A stretch of 64,000 nt of DNA, taken from contig JBLGAC010000017.1 of NCBI GenBank assembly GCA_047610385.1, positions 1-64,000 of the forward strand, written 5' to 3'. This document shows positions 1 through 9,429 of the stretch, one piece after another. Origin of the DNA: JBOCEF01 sp047610385 (GTDB taxonomy: Bacteria; Pseudomonadota; Alphaproteobacteria; Rhodobacterales; Rhodobacteraceae). The position numbers were made by a program, and so were the translations under genes. Below the pieces are notes generated by a model, which saw only the letters and a list, made by a program, of their open reading frames with translations, was not told the origin of the DNA and did no database searches. Numbering within the stretch: the first letter of the stretch is position 1; each line of letters begins with the position of its first letter.

Positions 1-126
1 CCGCAGGGGGTGATGGTGGCGTCGCTGTCCTCGCCATGGCGCACCGATTGGTCGAACCCGGCGCTGAACCCGCTGCCCATGTGCGAACGTGCGCTCAATG
101 GTGAATTCAACAGGCCAAACCGATGA
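1..126 (+). CDS. 3' end of an upstream gene (partial)
   Basis: Frame 1 is open from the window edge to a TGA at 124-126, giving a 41-residue C-terminal tail that ends in EFNRPNR. Its stop overlaps the ATG of the next gene (ATGA at 123-126), the coupling also seen further down the operon. In related nucleoside uptake operons the gene before the two permeases usually encodes the ABC ATP-binding subunit, so that is the best guess. The tail itself carries no ATPase motif, so the identity is inferred from position only. Confidence 0.45.
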   Translation, partial: PQGVMVASLSSPWRTDWSNPALNPLPMCERALNGEFNRPNR

Positions 127-1235
127 ACGCGCAACTGCCTCGCTGGGTTGATCTGGGCCTGATCCCGCTGCTGAACCTGATCGTGGCGTTTTTGGTCGCC
201 GGTCTGGTGGTGCTGATGGTTGGCGAAAACCCGATCGACGCGGTGGGTATCATCATCGAGGGCGCGCTGGGATGGGGCGAGGGGATCGGGTTCACCCTGT
301 TCTATGCCACCAACTTCATCTTCACCGGGCTGGCGGTCGCCGTGGCGTTCCATGCCGGCCTGTTCAACATCGGCGGCGAAGGCCAGGCCTATGTCGGCGG
401 GCTTGGCGTTGCGGTGGTGTGTCTGTCGCTGGATGCGTATCTGCCGTGGTGGATCATCGCGCCGCTGGCCTGCCTTGGCGGCGCCGCGTTCGGGGCGGCC
501 TGGGCGTTCATTCCGGCCTATCTGCAGGCGACGCGCGGCAGCCACATCGTGATCACAACGATCATGTTCAATTTTCTGGCGTCCAGCCTGATGGTGTATC
601 TGCTGGTCAACGTGGTGAAGGTCGCGGGCGCCATGGCCCCGGAATCGCGCACCTTTGCGGAGGCCGGACGCCTGCCCAAGCTTGACGGTCTGATGGCCCT
701 GTTCGGGCAGGAGATCGGCGGCGCCCCCCTGAACGTGTCGTTCCTGCTGGCGCTGGTCGCCTGCGTGGCGGTCTGGGCGCTGATCTGGCGCACGGCGCTG
801 GGGTATGAAATCCGCACCTTCGGCGCCAACCCGACGGCGGCCAGCTATGCCGGCATTTCTACCGTGCGCATCACCGTGATCGCGATGATGATTTCCGGCG
901 CGCTGGCCGGGCTGATGGCGCTGAACCCGGTGATGGGCGATCAGGCCCGCCTGTCGCTGGAACTGGCGGGGGGCGCGGGCTTTGTCGGCATCGCGGTGGC
1001 GCTGATGGGGCGCGCGCATCCCGTTGGGGTGGCGCTTGCGGCGCTTTTGTTCGGGGTGCTCTATCAAGGCGGGGCCGAACTGGCCTTTGAAATGCCAAGC
1101 ATCACCCGCGACATGGTGGTGGTGATCCAAGGGCTGGTGGTGCTGTTCGCCGGGGCGATGGAGTTCATGTTCCGGCCCGCCATCGCGCGGCTGTTCATGC
1201 CCACGCCCAAGACCACCAATTCGGGGGCCGCGTGA
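123..1235 (+). CDS. Nucleoside ABC transporter permease, BPD_transp_2 family (first subunit)
   Basis: A 370-residue, very hydrophobic inner-membrane protein of the branched-chain-permease-like fold (PF02653 type), resembling the NupP/YufP group that imports nucleosides with a BMP-type binding protein. It has about 8-10 predicted membrane spans. The first follows a short N-terminus (LIPLLNLIVAFLVAGLVVL), and the Gly-rich segment around residues 75-95 (FHAGLFNIGGEGQAYVGG) is typical of the family. The start ATG overlaps the previous stop, and the stop overlaps the next start. The substrate is inferred from the salvage genes that follow (cdd, purine nucleoside phosphorylase, deoCAB, upp), which act on imported nucleosides. 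Confidence 0.88.
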   Translation: MNAQLPRWVDLGLIPLLNLIVAFLVAGLVVLMVGENPIDAVGIIIEGALGWGEGIGFTLFYATNFIFTGLAVAVAFHAGLFNIGGEGQAYVGGLGVAVVCLSLDAYLPWWIIAPLACLGGAAFGAAWAFIPAYLQATRGSHIVITTIMFNFLASSLMVYLLVNVVKVAGAMAPESRTFAEAGRLPKLDGLMALFGQEIGGAPLNVSFLLALVACVAVWALIWRTALGYEIRTFGANPTAASYAGISTVRITVIAMMISGALAGLMALNPVMGDQARLSLELAGGAGFVGIAVALMGRAHPVGVALAALLFGVLYQGGAELAFEMPSITRDMVVVIQGLVVLFAGAMEFMFRPAIARLFMPTPKTTNSGAA

Positions 1236-2212
1236 TGCTCGATATCCTGATGAATGTCGTGATCCCGACGCTGGACAGCACGATCCGGATGTCAACGCCA
1301 CTGCTGCTGGTGTGCCTTGCCGGGCTTTATTCAGAACGCGCCGGGGTCGTGGATATCGGGCTTGAGGGCAAATTGCTGGGCGCCGCGTTCGGGGCTGCGG
1401 CGGCGGCGTCGGTGCTCGGCTCGGTCTGGGCGGGGCTGGCGGTGGGCATCGCGGTGTCGGTGGGGCTGGCGCTGATCCACGGGGTTGCCTGCATCACCTT
1501 TCGCGGCAATCAGATCGTGTCCGGCGTGGCGATCAACTTTCTGGCCGCAGGGCTGACCGCGCTGCTGGGTCAGGCGTGGTTCCATCAAGGCGGGCGCACA
1601 CCGCAGCTGAGCGGGGGTGAGCGTTGGTCCACCATTGATCTGCCCTTCACCGGGATGCTGGCCGATGTGCCTGTGATTGGGCCTTTGTGGGCGGAATTGT
1701 TCTCAGGCCATTATCTGCTGGTTTATGTCGCCTTTGCCGCCGCGCCCTTCACATGGTGGGTGCTGCACAAAACCCGGTTCGGCCTGCGCCTGCGTGCGGT
1801 TGGTGAAAGCCCCGCGGCGGTGGACACGGCGGGAATTTCAGTGACCCGGATGCGCTATCTGGCGGTGATCTGCGCGGGCATTCTGTGCGGGGTGGCAGGC
1901 AGCTATCTGGCCACCGCGCAATCGGCGGGCTTCATCAAGGATATGAGCGCGGGCAAAGGCTTTATCGCCCTCGCCGCGCTGATCTTTGCGAAATGGCGCC
2001 CGATGCAGGCGATGGCGGCGTGCCTGCTGTTCGGGTTCCTCGACGCTGCGGCAATCCGGCTGCAGGGCAAGGAACTGCCGGGCGTGGGCGAGGTTCCGGT
2101 GGAGCTTATCCAGGCGCTTCCCTATATCCTGACTGTGATCTTGCTGGCCGGTTTCATCGGCAAAGCCATCCCGCCGCGCGCGGGCGGCACCCCTTACGTA
2201 AAGGAACGCTGA
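1235..2212 (+). CDS. Nucleoside ABC transporter permease, BPD_transp_2 family (second subunit)
   Basis: The partner permease (325 residues), resembling NupQ/YufQ, which would form a heterodimeric channel with the preceding protein. It is hydrophobic throughout, with the family Gly-rich signature near residues 35-50 (ERAGVVDIGLEGKLLGAA) and a C-terminal ALIFAKWRP segment. Two starts are possible: GTG at 1232 and ATG at 1235. I chose the ATG because TGATG (stop and start sharing one base) is a common translational coupling. The GTG would add one residue. The cdd ATG follows 2 bases after the stop, so the operon is continuous here. Confidence 0.87.
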   Translation: MLDILMNVVIPTLDSTIRMSTPLLLVCLAGLYSERAGVVDIGLEGKLLGAAFGAAAAASVLGSVWAGLAVGIAVSVGLALIHGVACITFRGNQIVSGVAINFLAAGLTALLGQAWFHQGGRTPQLSGGERWSTIDLPFTGMLADVPVIGPLWAELFSGHYLLVYVAFAAAPFTWWVLHKTRFGLRLRAVGESPAAVDTAGISVTRMRYLAVICAGILCGVAGSYLATAQSAGFIKDMSAGKGFIALAALIFAKWRPMQAMAACLLFGFLDAAAIRLQGKELPGVGEVPVELIQALPYILTVILLAGFIGKAIPPRAGGTPYVKER

Positions 2213-2214
2213 CC

Positions 2215-2619
2215 ATGGGCCCTGCCGAAGACCTGTTCCTCGCCGCGCTGAAGGCCCGCGAAAAGGCCTATGCGCCCCATTCGAAATTCGCGGTCGGGGT
2301 GGCGATCCGCACCAGCGCGGGCGTGATCCACACCGGCGCGAATGTCGAAAACGCATCGTATCCCGAAGGCTGGTGCGCTGAGACGTCGGCAATCAGCGCC
2401 ATGATCATGGCCGCGCGCACGCCAGCCGACCGCATAATCGTCGAAGTCGCGGTGTGCGCCGACCATTCGCCCCCCATCACGCCCTGCGGCGGCTGTCGCC
2501 AGCGGCTTGCCGAATTTGGCCAGCCTGAAACGCTGGTCCATGCCTGTGGGCTGAACGGACCCGATGCCAGCTATACGCTGGCCGAATTGCTGCCGATGAG
2601 CTTTGCGCTCTCCACCTGA
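2215..2619 (+). CDS. cdd: Cytidine deaminase
   Basis: A 134-residue protein of the small homotetrameric cytidine deaminase type, which converts cytidine and deoxycytidine to uridine and deoxyuridine in the cytosol. The zinc site is complete: the HTGANVENASYPEGWCAE segment supplies the first Cys ligand and the catalytic Glu (CAE), and PCGGCRQ supplies the other two Cys ligands. The frame stays open upstream into the permease gene, but ATG 2215 fits both the family length and the position just after the permease stop. In this operon the uridine formed would be split by the downstream phosphorylase and recovered by Upp. Confidence 0.95.
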   Translation: MGPAEDLFLAALKAREKAYAPHSKFAVGVAIRTSAGVIHTGANVENASYPEGWCAETSAISAMIMAARTPADRIIVEVAVCADHSPPITPCGGCRQRLAEFGQPETLVHACGLNGPDASYTLAELLPMSFALST

Positions 2620-2642
2620 ATTTTGACTGAAAGTTGCGCCCA

Positions 2643-3440
2643 ATGACTGCTGCCGCCGACAAAATCCGCGCCCAAGCGGGCGACGCCCCCGCCGTTATTG
2701 GCCTCATCCTCGGATCGGGCCTTGGTGCCTTGGCCGACGAAGTGACCGATGCGCACACCTTCCCCTTTGCCGATCTGCCGGGGTTTCCGGTGTCGGGCGT
2801 GTCGGGCCATGCCGGGGCGCTGGTGATCGGCACGCTGGCAGGCGTGCGCGTGGTGCTGCTGGCGGGCCGCGCGCATTATTATGAAAGCGGCGATGCAGGC
2901 GTGATGCGCCCGGCGCTGGAAACGATCAAGGCGCTGGGGGCGGACAAGCTGCTGCTGACCAACGCTGCGGGGTCGTTGCGCGATGATCTGCCGCCGGGAT
3001 CGTTGATGGCGCTGAGCGATCACATCAATTTCTCTGGCCTCAACCCCTTGATCGGAGAGGGGACCGATGCCCGGTTCACCAACATGGTGGACGCCTATTC
3101 CCCGGCCCTGCGGTCGCGCCTGCACATGGTCGCCGATGATCTGGCAGAACCGTTGGATCAGGGCGTCTACATGTGGTTCTCAGGCCCGTCGTTCGAAACC
3201 CCTGCTGAAATCCGCGCCGCCCGCGTTCTGGGCGCCGATGCGGTGGGCATGTCCACGGTGCCTGAATGCATCCTCGCACGGTTTCTGGGGCTGGAGGTTG
3301 CGGCAGTGTCGGTGATCACCAATTACGGCGCAGGCATGACCGGCGCCCCCCTCAGCCATGCTGAGACGAAATCTGAGGCCGCGGCGGCGCAAACCCGATT
3401 CCGCGCCCTCGTGCGCAATTTTGTCGGGAGCTTTTCATGA
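2643..3440 (+). CDS. punA: Purine-nucleoside phosphorylase, class II (trimeric PunA/XapA type)
   Basis: A 265-residue cytosolic enzyme of the trimeric purine nucleoside phosphorylase family, which splits purine (deoxy)nucleosides with phosphate into base and (deoxy)ribose-1-phosphate. Visible family features are the phosphate loop GLILGSGLG near the N-terminus, GRAHYYE, the LTNAAGSL segment, the substrate-binding GPSFETPAEI, and VGMSTVPE. Starts at TTG 2634 and ATG 2643 are in frame; the ATG gives the conventional N-terminus. It lies 23 bases after cdd, and its stop overlaps the deoC ATG (ATGA at 3437-3440). It is not the hexameric DeoD type, so the symbol deoD would be misleading. Confidence 0.92.
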   Translation: MTAAADKIRAQAGDAPAVIGLILGSGLGALADEVTDAHTFPFADLPGFPVSGVSGHAGALVIGTLAGVRVVLLAGRAHYYESGDAGVMRPALETIKALGADKLLLTNAAGSLRDDLPPGSLMALSDHINFSGLNPLIGEGTDARFTNMVDAYSPALRSRLHMVADDLAEPLDQGVYMWFSGPSFETPAEIRAARVLGADAVGMSTVPECILARFLGLEVAAVSVITNYGAGMTGAPLSHAETKSEAAAAQTRFRALVRNFVGSFS

Positions 3441-4191
3441 CCGACCTCAACGCCGATGCGGCCCGCGCGCTGGCCTGCCTTGATCTGACCGATCTGAATG
3501 ATGATTGCGACGAGGCGGCGATCGACGCGCTGTGCGCCCGCGCCGTCACGCCCCACGGGTCCGTCGCCGCGATCTGCATCTGGCCGCGCTTTGTGGCCTA
3601 TGCCCGCAAGCGGCTGGCCCCCGACGTGAAAATCGCCACCGTGGTGAATTTTCCCACGGGGATAGAGCCTGACGAGCTTGTCATCGCCATGACCGAACAG
3701 GCGGTGTTCGACGGCGCCGATGAAATCGACATGGTGATCCCCTACCGCAACCTGATGGAGGGCAACCCCGAACAGGTGATGGCCCGGGTGGAGCGCGTCA
3801 AACGCGCCGCCGGCGACGCAAAGGTGAAGGCGATCCTTGAAACCGGGGTGCTGGAGGATGCGGACCTGATCCGCCGTGCCGCGCGTCTGGCGCTGGATGG
3901 CGGTGCCGATTTCATCAAGACCTCCACCGGCAAAGTCGCCGTAAACGCGACGCTGAGCGCGGCGGAGATCATGCTGGAGGTCCTGCGCGACGTGGACCCG
4001 ACCCGCGGCTTCAAGCCTGCGGGCGGCATCAGGACCACCCAGGACGCAGCGAATTATCTTGAATTGTGCGACCGGATCATGGGCGAAGGCTGGGCTGAGC
4101 CGCAGCATTTCCGCATCGGCGCGTCCTCGGTGCTGACCGCGCTGATCGCGACGCTTGACGGGCAAACCGAAGCCGCTGGGGAGGGATATTG

Positions 4192-4192
<1 letters not shown>
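3437..4192 (+). CDS. deoC: Deoxyribose-phosphate aldolase
   Basis: A 251-residue class I aldolase that cleaves 2-deoxyribose-5-phosphate to glyceraldehyde-3-phosphate and acetaldehyde, feeding deoxynucleoside sugar into central metabolism. The Schiff-base lysine lies in FIKTSTGK and the second active-site lysine in KPAGGIR. The EIDMVIPYRNLMEG segment is also typical. The gene overlaps the preceding phosphorylase by 4 bases and shares one base with the next start, so it sits inside the operon. It consumes the product of deoB. Confidence 0.95.
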
Positions 4193-5511
<1,319 letters not shown>

Positions 5512-5541
5512 GCGACTGAATTTAACCCGGAGGATTTGATC

Positions 5542-6807
5542 ATGGCGCGCGCTTTTCTGTTCGTGCTCGACAGCGTCGGCATCGGCGGCGCGGCGGATGC
5601 CGCTGCGTTCGGCGATGAAGGCTCCAACACCGTGCTGCACATTGCTGAGGCCTGTTCGCGCGGCAGCGCCAATCTGGGGCGGGAGCATAAGCTGACCATC
5701 CCCAACCTCGCGCGCCTTGGCATGGGTGCCGCGTGTGAGCTGAGCTGCGGCACCCGCCCGCCGGGCCTGATCGCCGCCGGCTTTGGCGCGTGGGGGGTCG
5801 GGGCGCCTGCAGCGCCGGGCAAGGACACCATCACCGGGCATTGGGAACTGGCGGGCGTGCCGCTGGAAAAGGACTGGTGCTATTTCCCCAAAACCGAACC
5901 CAGCTTTCCCGCTGATCTGATCGCCGCCTTGATCGCACAGGCCGGGCTGCCGGGGATCTTGGGCGACAAGCACGCCTCAGGCACCGCCATCTTGGATGAA
6001 CTGGGCGAGGAGAGCATCCGCACCGGCAAGCCGATCTGCTATACTTCGGCGGACAGTGTGTTCCAGATCGCGGCCCATGAAAAACACTTTGGCCTGACGC
6101 GGTTGCTTGAGGTCTGCGAGATCGCCCGCAAGCTGGTCGATCCGCTGGGCATTGGCCGGGTCATCGCGCGGCCGTTCTTGGGCGAAAAGCCGGGCGCGTT
6201 CAAACGCACCGCCAACCGCCATGATTACGCCGTGCCGCCCCCCGCCCCGACCATCGGCGACCGGGTGCAGGACGCGGGCGGCCATGTCACCGGCATCGGC
6301 AAGATCGAAGACATCTTTGCCGGGCACGGCATTTCGGAATCGCGCAAAGGCCGCAACGACATGGCCCTGATGAACCAAGCCATTCTGGCGATGGAGGAAG
6401 CCGAGGACGGCGATCTGGTCTTCGCCAATTTCGTCGAATTCGACAGCCTTTACGGCCATCGCCGCGACGTGGCCGGATATGCCCGGGCCTTGGAGGCATT
6501 CGATGCCAAGCTGCCTGAGATGCTGGACAAGATGCGCCGTGGCGACGTGCTGATCCTGACCGCCGATCATGGCAACGACCCGACCTGGACCGGCACCGAC
6601 CACACCCGCGAAAACGTGCCGATCCTGTGCGCCGGGCCGGACCTGATCCGCGGCACCTTCGGCACGCGCGCCTTTGTCGACGTGGCCGAAACCGTGGCTG
6701 TCATTCTTGGCCTGCCAGCAGGTCCGCATGGCACCAGCTTTCTCGAACCGGTAGAGGGCGGAGGATTTCGCCCCGCGGCGCCCGACGCGCCAAGCAAGGA
6801 TGCCTGA
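5542..6807 (+). CDS. deoB: Phosphopentomutase
   Basis: A 421-residue alkaline-phosphatase-superfamily enzyme that interconverts (deoxy)ribose-1-phosphate and -5-phosphate, linking the phosphorylases to DeoC. Metal-binding signatures are visible at both ends: VLDSVGIGGAADA at the N-terminus, then TGHWEL, and near the C-terminus TADHGNDPTWTGTDHTRE. ATG 5542 is chosen over TTG 5536 because the Shine-Dalgarno GGAGG at 5529-5533 lies 8 bases before it. It follows deoA by 30 bases. In many relatives an adenosine deaminase gene stands between deoB and upp; here there is none. Confidence 0.95.
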   Translation: MARAFLFVLDSVGIGGAADAAAFGDEGSNTVLHIAEACSRGSANLGREHKLTIPNLARLGMGAACELSCGTRPPGLIAAGFGAWGVGAPAAPGKDTITGHWELAGVPLEKDWCYFPKTEPSFPADLIAALIAQAGLPGILGDKHASGTAILDELGEESIRTGKPICYTSADSVFQIAAHEKHFGLTRLLEVCEIARKLVDPLGIGRVIARPFLGEKPGAFKRTANRHDYAVPPPAPTIGDRVQDAGGHVTGIGKIEDIFAGHGISESRKGRNDMALMNQAILAMEEAEDGDLVFANFVEFDSLYGHRRDVAGYARALEAFDAKLPEMLDKMRRGDVLILTADHGNDPTWTGTDHTRENVPILCAGPDLIRGTFGTRAFVDVAETVAVILGLPAGPHGTSFLEPVEGGGFRPAAPDAPSKDA

Positions 6808-6808
6808 C

Positions 6809-7447
6809 ATGATCAACCACGACCACCTGACCATCGTCACCCACCCGCTGGTGCAGCACAAGCTGACCATCATGCGGGAGACAAAGACCTCCACCGGCGA
6901 ATTCCGGGCGCTACTGCGCGAAATCTCGCTGCTGCTCGGGTATGAGGTGCTGCGCGATCTGCCGCTGACCAAGCGCACCATCGAAACCCCGATGATGGAG
7001 ATGGAGGCCCCCGTTCTGGCGGGCAAAAAGCTGGCGCTGATTTCGATTCTGCGTGCGGGCAATGGCCTGCTGGACGGGATTTTGGAGCTGGCACCATCCG
7101 CCCGCGTCGGCTTTGTGGGCCTGTACCGCGACCATGAAACGCTGCAGCCGGTGCAGTATTATTTCAAGGTGCCCAGCGATCTGTCGGACCGCCCGGTGAT
7201 CGTGGTGGACCCGATGCTGGCGACGGGCAATTCATCTGCCGCCGCGATTGATCTGCTGAAAGCGGCGGGCGCCAAGGACATCCGTTTTCTGTGCCTGCTC
7301 GCCGCCCCCGAAGGCGTCGCGCGGATGAAGCAGGCGCATCCCGACGTGCGCATCATCACCGCGTCGCTGGACGAAAAGCTGAACGAAAAGGGATATATCC
7401 TGCCCGGGCTGGGCGATGCCGGAGACCGGATGTTCGGCACCAAATAG
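6809..7447 (+). CDS. upp: Uracil phosphoribosyltransferase
   Basis: A 212-residue enzyme that makes UMP from uracil and PRPP, completing pyrimidine salvage for this operon. The PRPP-binding motif is VVDPMLATGNSSAAAI, and the C-terminal uracil-binding GYILPGLGDAGDRMFGT is intact. The upstream in-frame ATG at 6800 is possible, but AAGGA at 6796-6800 is spaced correctly for ATG 6809 only. The deoB stop (6805-6807) lies between the two candidates. It is the last gene of the operon. Confidence 0.95.
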   Translation: MINHDHLTIVTHPLVQHKLTIMRETKTSTGEFRALLREISLLLGYEVLRDLPLTKRTIETPMMEMEAPVLAGKKLALISILRAGNGLLDGILELAPSARVGFVGLYRDHETLQPVQYYFKVPSDLSDRPVIVVDPMLATGNSSAAAIDLLKAAGAKDIRFLCLLAAPEGVARMKQAHPDVRIITASLDEKLNEKGYILPGLGDAGDRMFGTK

Positions 7448-7458
7448 CGCGCTTCGTC

Positions 7459-7509
7459 CCCGATCCGGAAACGGTCTATGCCGCGCGCGCGCACTGGCGC
7501 CGGATCGGG
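7459..7509. repeat. Inverted repeat between upp and pirin gene
   Basis: CCCGATCCGG (7459-7468) and CCGGATCGGG (7500-7509) are perfect 10-base complements separated by 31 bases, part of which is alternating GC. The position, just after the last gene of the salvage operon, suits a transcription end or mRNA stabiliser, but there is no T-tract, so calling it a terminator would go beyond the sequence. Confidence 0.5.
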
Positions 7510-7555
7510 AACGCGCCTATTTTCAACGCTCAGCCGAAATGCGGGAGAGCGCGCC

Positions 7556-8458
7556 ATGTCCATCCGTCCCATCAAACGCATCGAAGCGGCCACGCCCACG
7601 CTGGAAGGCGCAGGCGTGCATCTGCGCCGCGCCTTCGGCTTCGGCGACACGTCCGAATTGGACCCGTTCCTGCTGTTCGACGATTTTCGCAATGAGATCC
7701 CGGCCCACTACGCCAAGGGCTTTCCGTGGCACCCCCATCGCGGCATTGAAACCATCACCTATGTGCTGGCCGGAGAGGTCGAGCATGGCGACAGCTTGGG
7801 CAATCGCGGCACTTTGGGCGCGGGCGATGTGCAGTGGATGACCGCCGGGCGCGGGATCATGCATCAGGAAATGCCCAAAGGGGATGCGCAGGGACGGATG
7901 CACGGCTTTCAGCTTTGGGCCAATCTGCCATCGTCGCTAAAGATGACCGACCCGCGCTATCAGGACGTGCCGGGGTCTGAGATCATTGAGCGGATCGACG
8001 ATGACGGCACGGTGATCCGCGTGATCTGCGGCGACTGGCGCGGCATTCGCGGCCCGGTGGACGGCATTGCGGCGGACCCGCGGTATCTGGATATCTCGGT
8101 CCCGCCCAACACCAAAAAGCGCATTAAAGTTGAGGTGGAGCGCCACGCCTTTGCGTATATCTTCGCCGGATCGGGCCGGTTCGGCGCGGCGTCAAACCCG
8201 TTTGGCGTGCTGCTGGAAAAGGAAATCGACGGCGAGGAGATCCATATCCGCGACAACACCGGCGACCGGACCTTGGTGGTGTTCGACCGGGGCGATGAAG
8301 TCGAGGTGACCTCGGGCGATCACGGGATGCGGTTTTTGTTGGTGTCTGGCAAGCCAATCAAGGAGCCGGTGGCCTGGCACGGCCCGATCGTGATGAACAC
8401 GCGCGAGGAATTGGTGCAGGCGGTGCGCGAATTGAATACCGGCACGTTCATTCGGTGA
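7556..8458 (+). CDS. Pirin family protein
   Basis: A 300-residue bicupin of the pirin family. The metal-binding residues of the N-terminal cupin are present as HPHRG and, about 45 residues later, GIMHQE (His-x-His and His-x-Glu of pirin). Some pirins oxidise quercetin and others act as redox-sensitive regulators; nothing here decides which. ATG 7556 is preceded by GGGAGAG and gives the usual MSIRPIKRI-type start, while the longer frame from 7478 has no ribosome site. It stands alone, with no functional partner nearby. Confidence 0.88.
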   Translation: MSIRPIKRIEAATPTLEGAGVHLRRAFGFGDTSELDPFLLFDDFRNEIPAHYAKGFPWHPHRGIETITYVLAGEVEHGDSLGNRGTLGAGDVQWMTAGRGIMHQEMPKGDAQGRMHGFQLWANLPSSLKMTDPRYQDVPGSEIIERIDDDGTVIRVICGDWRGIRGPVDGIAADPRYLDISVPPNTKKRIKVEVERHAFAYIFAGSGRFGAASNPFGVLLEKEIDGEEIHIRDNTGDRTLVVFDRGDEVEVTSGDHGMRFLLVSGKPIKEPVAWHGPIVMNTREELVQAVRELNTGTFIR

Positions 8459-8502
8459 GTTGGGCAGGCGGAGGCGGCCGGTGATGTTCACTAAGATTCA
8501 AG

Positions 8503-8532
8503 TTGACTATTAATAAATATGAAGGATTTAAT
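8503..8532 (+). promoter_or_regulatory. Putative sigma-70-type promoter
   Basis: TTGACT at 8503-8508 and TTTAAT at 8527-8532 are separated by 18 bases in an AT-rich island between pirin and the VPLPA-CTERM gene. The match is good for an alphaproteobacterium, but no transcription data exist here. Confidence 0.4.
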
Positions 8533-8571
8533 CATTTATCAGTAATCATTTTAAATGAAGTAGCGCCCCAC

Positions 8572-9207
8572 ATGACAGTCCTCCTCCGCCACCTCCGCTG
8601 AGTCGCGCTCGGCCTCGCCCTCCTGCTCGCCCCCGCGCCGTTGCTGGCCGCGGTGATCGATCTCGGAGCGCAAATCGGCACGTTCACGGGCGACACCCGC
8701 GGATTCTCGTTCACCGCGCCAACCGATTTCGTGATCGTCGGCCTAGACCTGCCGACCGATGCGTCGACCGCCAATTTCGATGTCGCCATATTTCGCTTCT
8801 CAACGCTGAACGCCTCTAAAGGTGCCGCGTCCGTCTATGACGTGCTGTTCGATGCGCGCGATCAGTCGGCGGCGCTGACCGGCCTGTCGATCGCCGTAAG
8901 CGCGGGCGACGTCATAGGCATATTGGGGTCGCGCGGCGCAAGCGCCACCAATTCCTACGGCGTCACCAACTATGCATCGTCGATCCTTGGCAATGCCGTG
9001 ACGTTGCAACGGTTGATCCTGCAGGACACCTTGCGCAGCGCGACGTTCCCGACCGGCGCTTTCTTTGGCTCAGAAGCAGGCAGTCCCATCGGTCGCGTGC
9101 TGGTCGATGTGCAGGCCGCTTCCATCTCTGCCGTCCCGCTGCCCGGCGCGCTGCCGCTGATGGCGCTGGGGCTGGGCGCGCTGGTGCTGGTGCGTCGCCG
9201 CGCCTGA
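8572..9207 (+). pseudogene. VPLPA-CTERM secreted protein with in-frame TGA in its signal peptide
   Basis: From ATG 8572 the frame reads nine residues (MTVLLRHLR), then TGA at 8599-8601, then a perfect signal-peptide core (VALGLALLLAPAPLLA) and a mature protein running to 9207. Remove the stop and the product is a normal secreted protein of about 210 residues with a Thr/Ala/Ser-rich beta-type body. Its C-terminus VPLPGALPLMALGLGALVLV plus RRRA is a textbook VPLPA-CTERM sorting tail, handled by an exosortase in Rhodobacteraceae. The next in-frame start (TTG 8641) would lack a signal peptide. A CGA-to-TGA change would explain the stop. The rest of the frame is intact, so the event is recent, or the stop is read through, or it is a sequencing error. 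Confidence 0.75.
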
Positions 9208-9228
9208 CCGCGCCTGCGCCGCTGGTTC

Positions 9229-9263
9229 AAAGGCCGGCCCTCCGCACGGGGGGCGGCCTTTTT
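9229..9263 (+). terminator. Rho-independent terminator
   Basis: An imperfect GC-rich hairpin (arms AAAGGCCGGCCCTCC and GGGGGGCGGCCTTT) followed by a T-run, 22 bases after the VPLPA-CTERM stop. Confidence 0.7.
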
Positions 9264-9330
9264 CATGCCAAATCCTCAACCCTTCCTTAACCATCGTGCC
9301 GCACCCTTCGATAGCGCGCATTTAACCTTT

Positions 9331-9345
9331 GTTCCCGTTAAGTTC
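9331..9345. promoter_or_regulatory. SOS box (LexA operator) of recA
   Basis: GTTC at 9331-9334 and GTTC at 9342-9345, separated by 7 bases, are an exact match to the GTTC-N7-GTTC LexA operator known in alphaproteobacteria. It overlaps a plausible promoter (TTGTTC 9329-9334, ATACAA 9351-9356, 16-base spacing), so LexA binding would block recA transcription. Confidence 0.88.
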
Positions 9346-9429
9346 GCGTGATACAACTTCGCGAACGCATCAAGAACGTCCGCCGCGATTGCAACAGATC
9401 CGCGGCTGTGGAAAGAAGGGTCTGAGGCA

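Noticed and set aside
9287..9294. TTAACCAT, a CtrA half-site, upstream of recA
   Set aside because: A single 8-base half-site without the second TTAA at the right spacing is weak evidence next to the exact SOS box.
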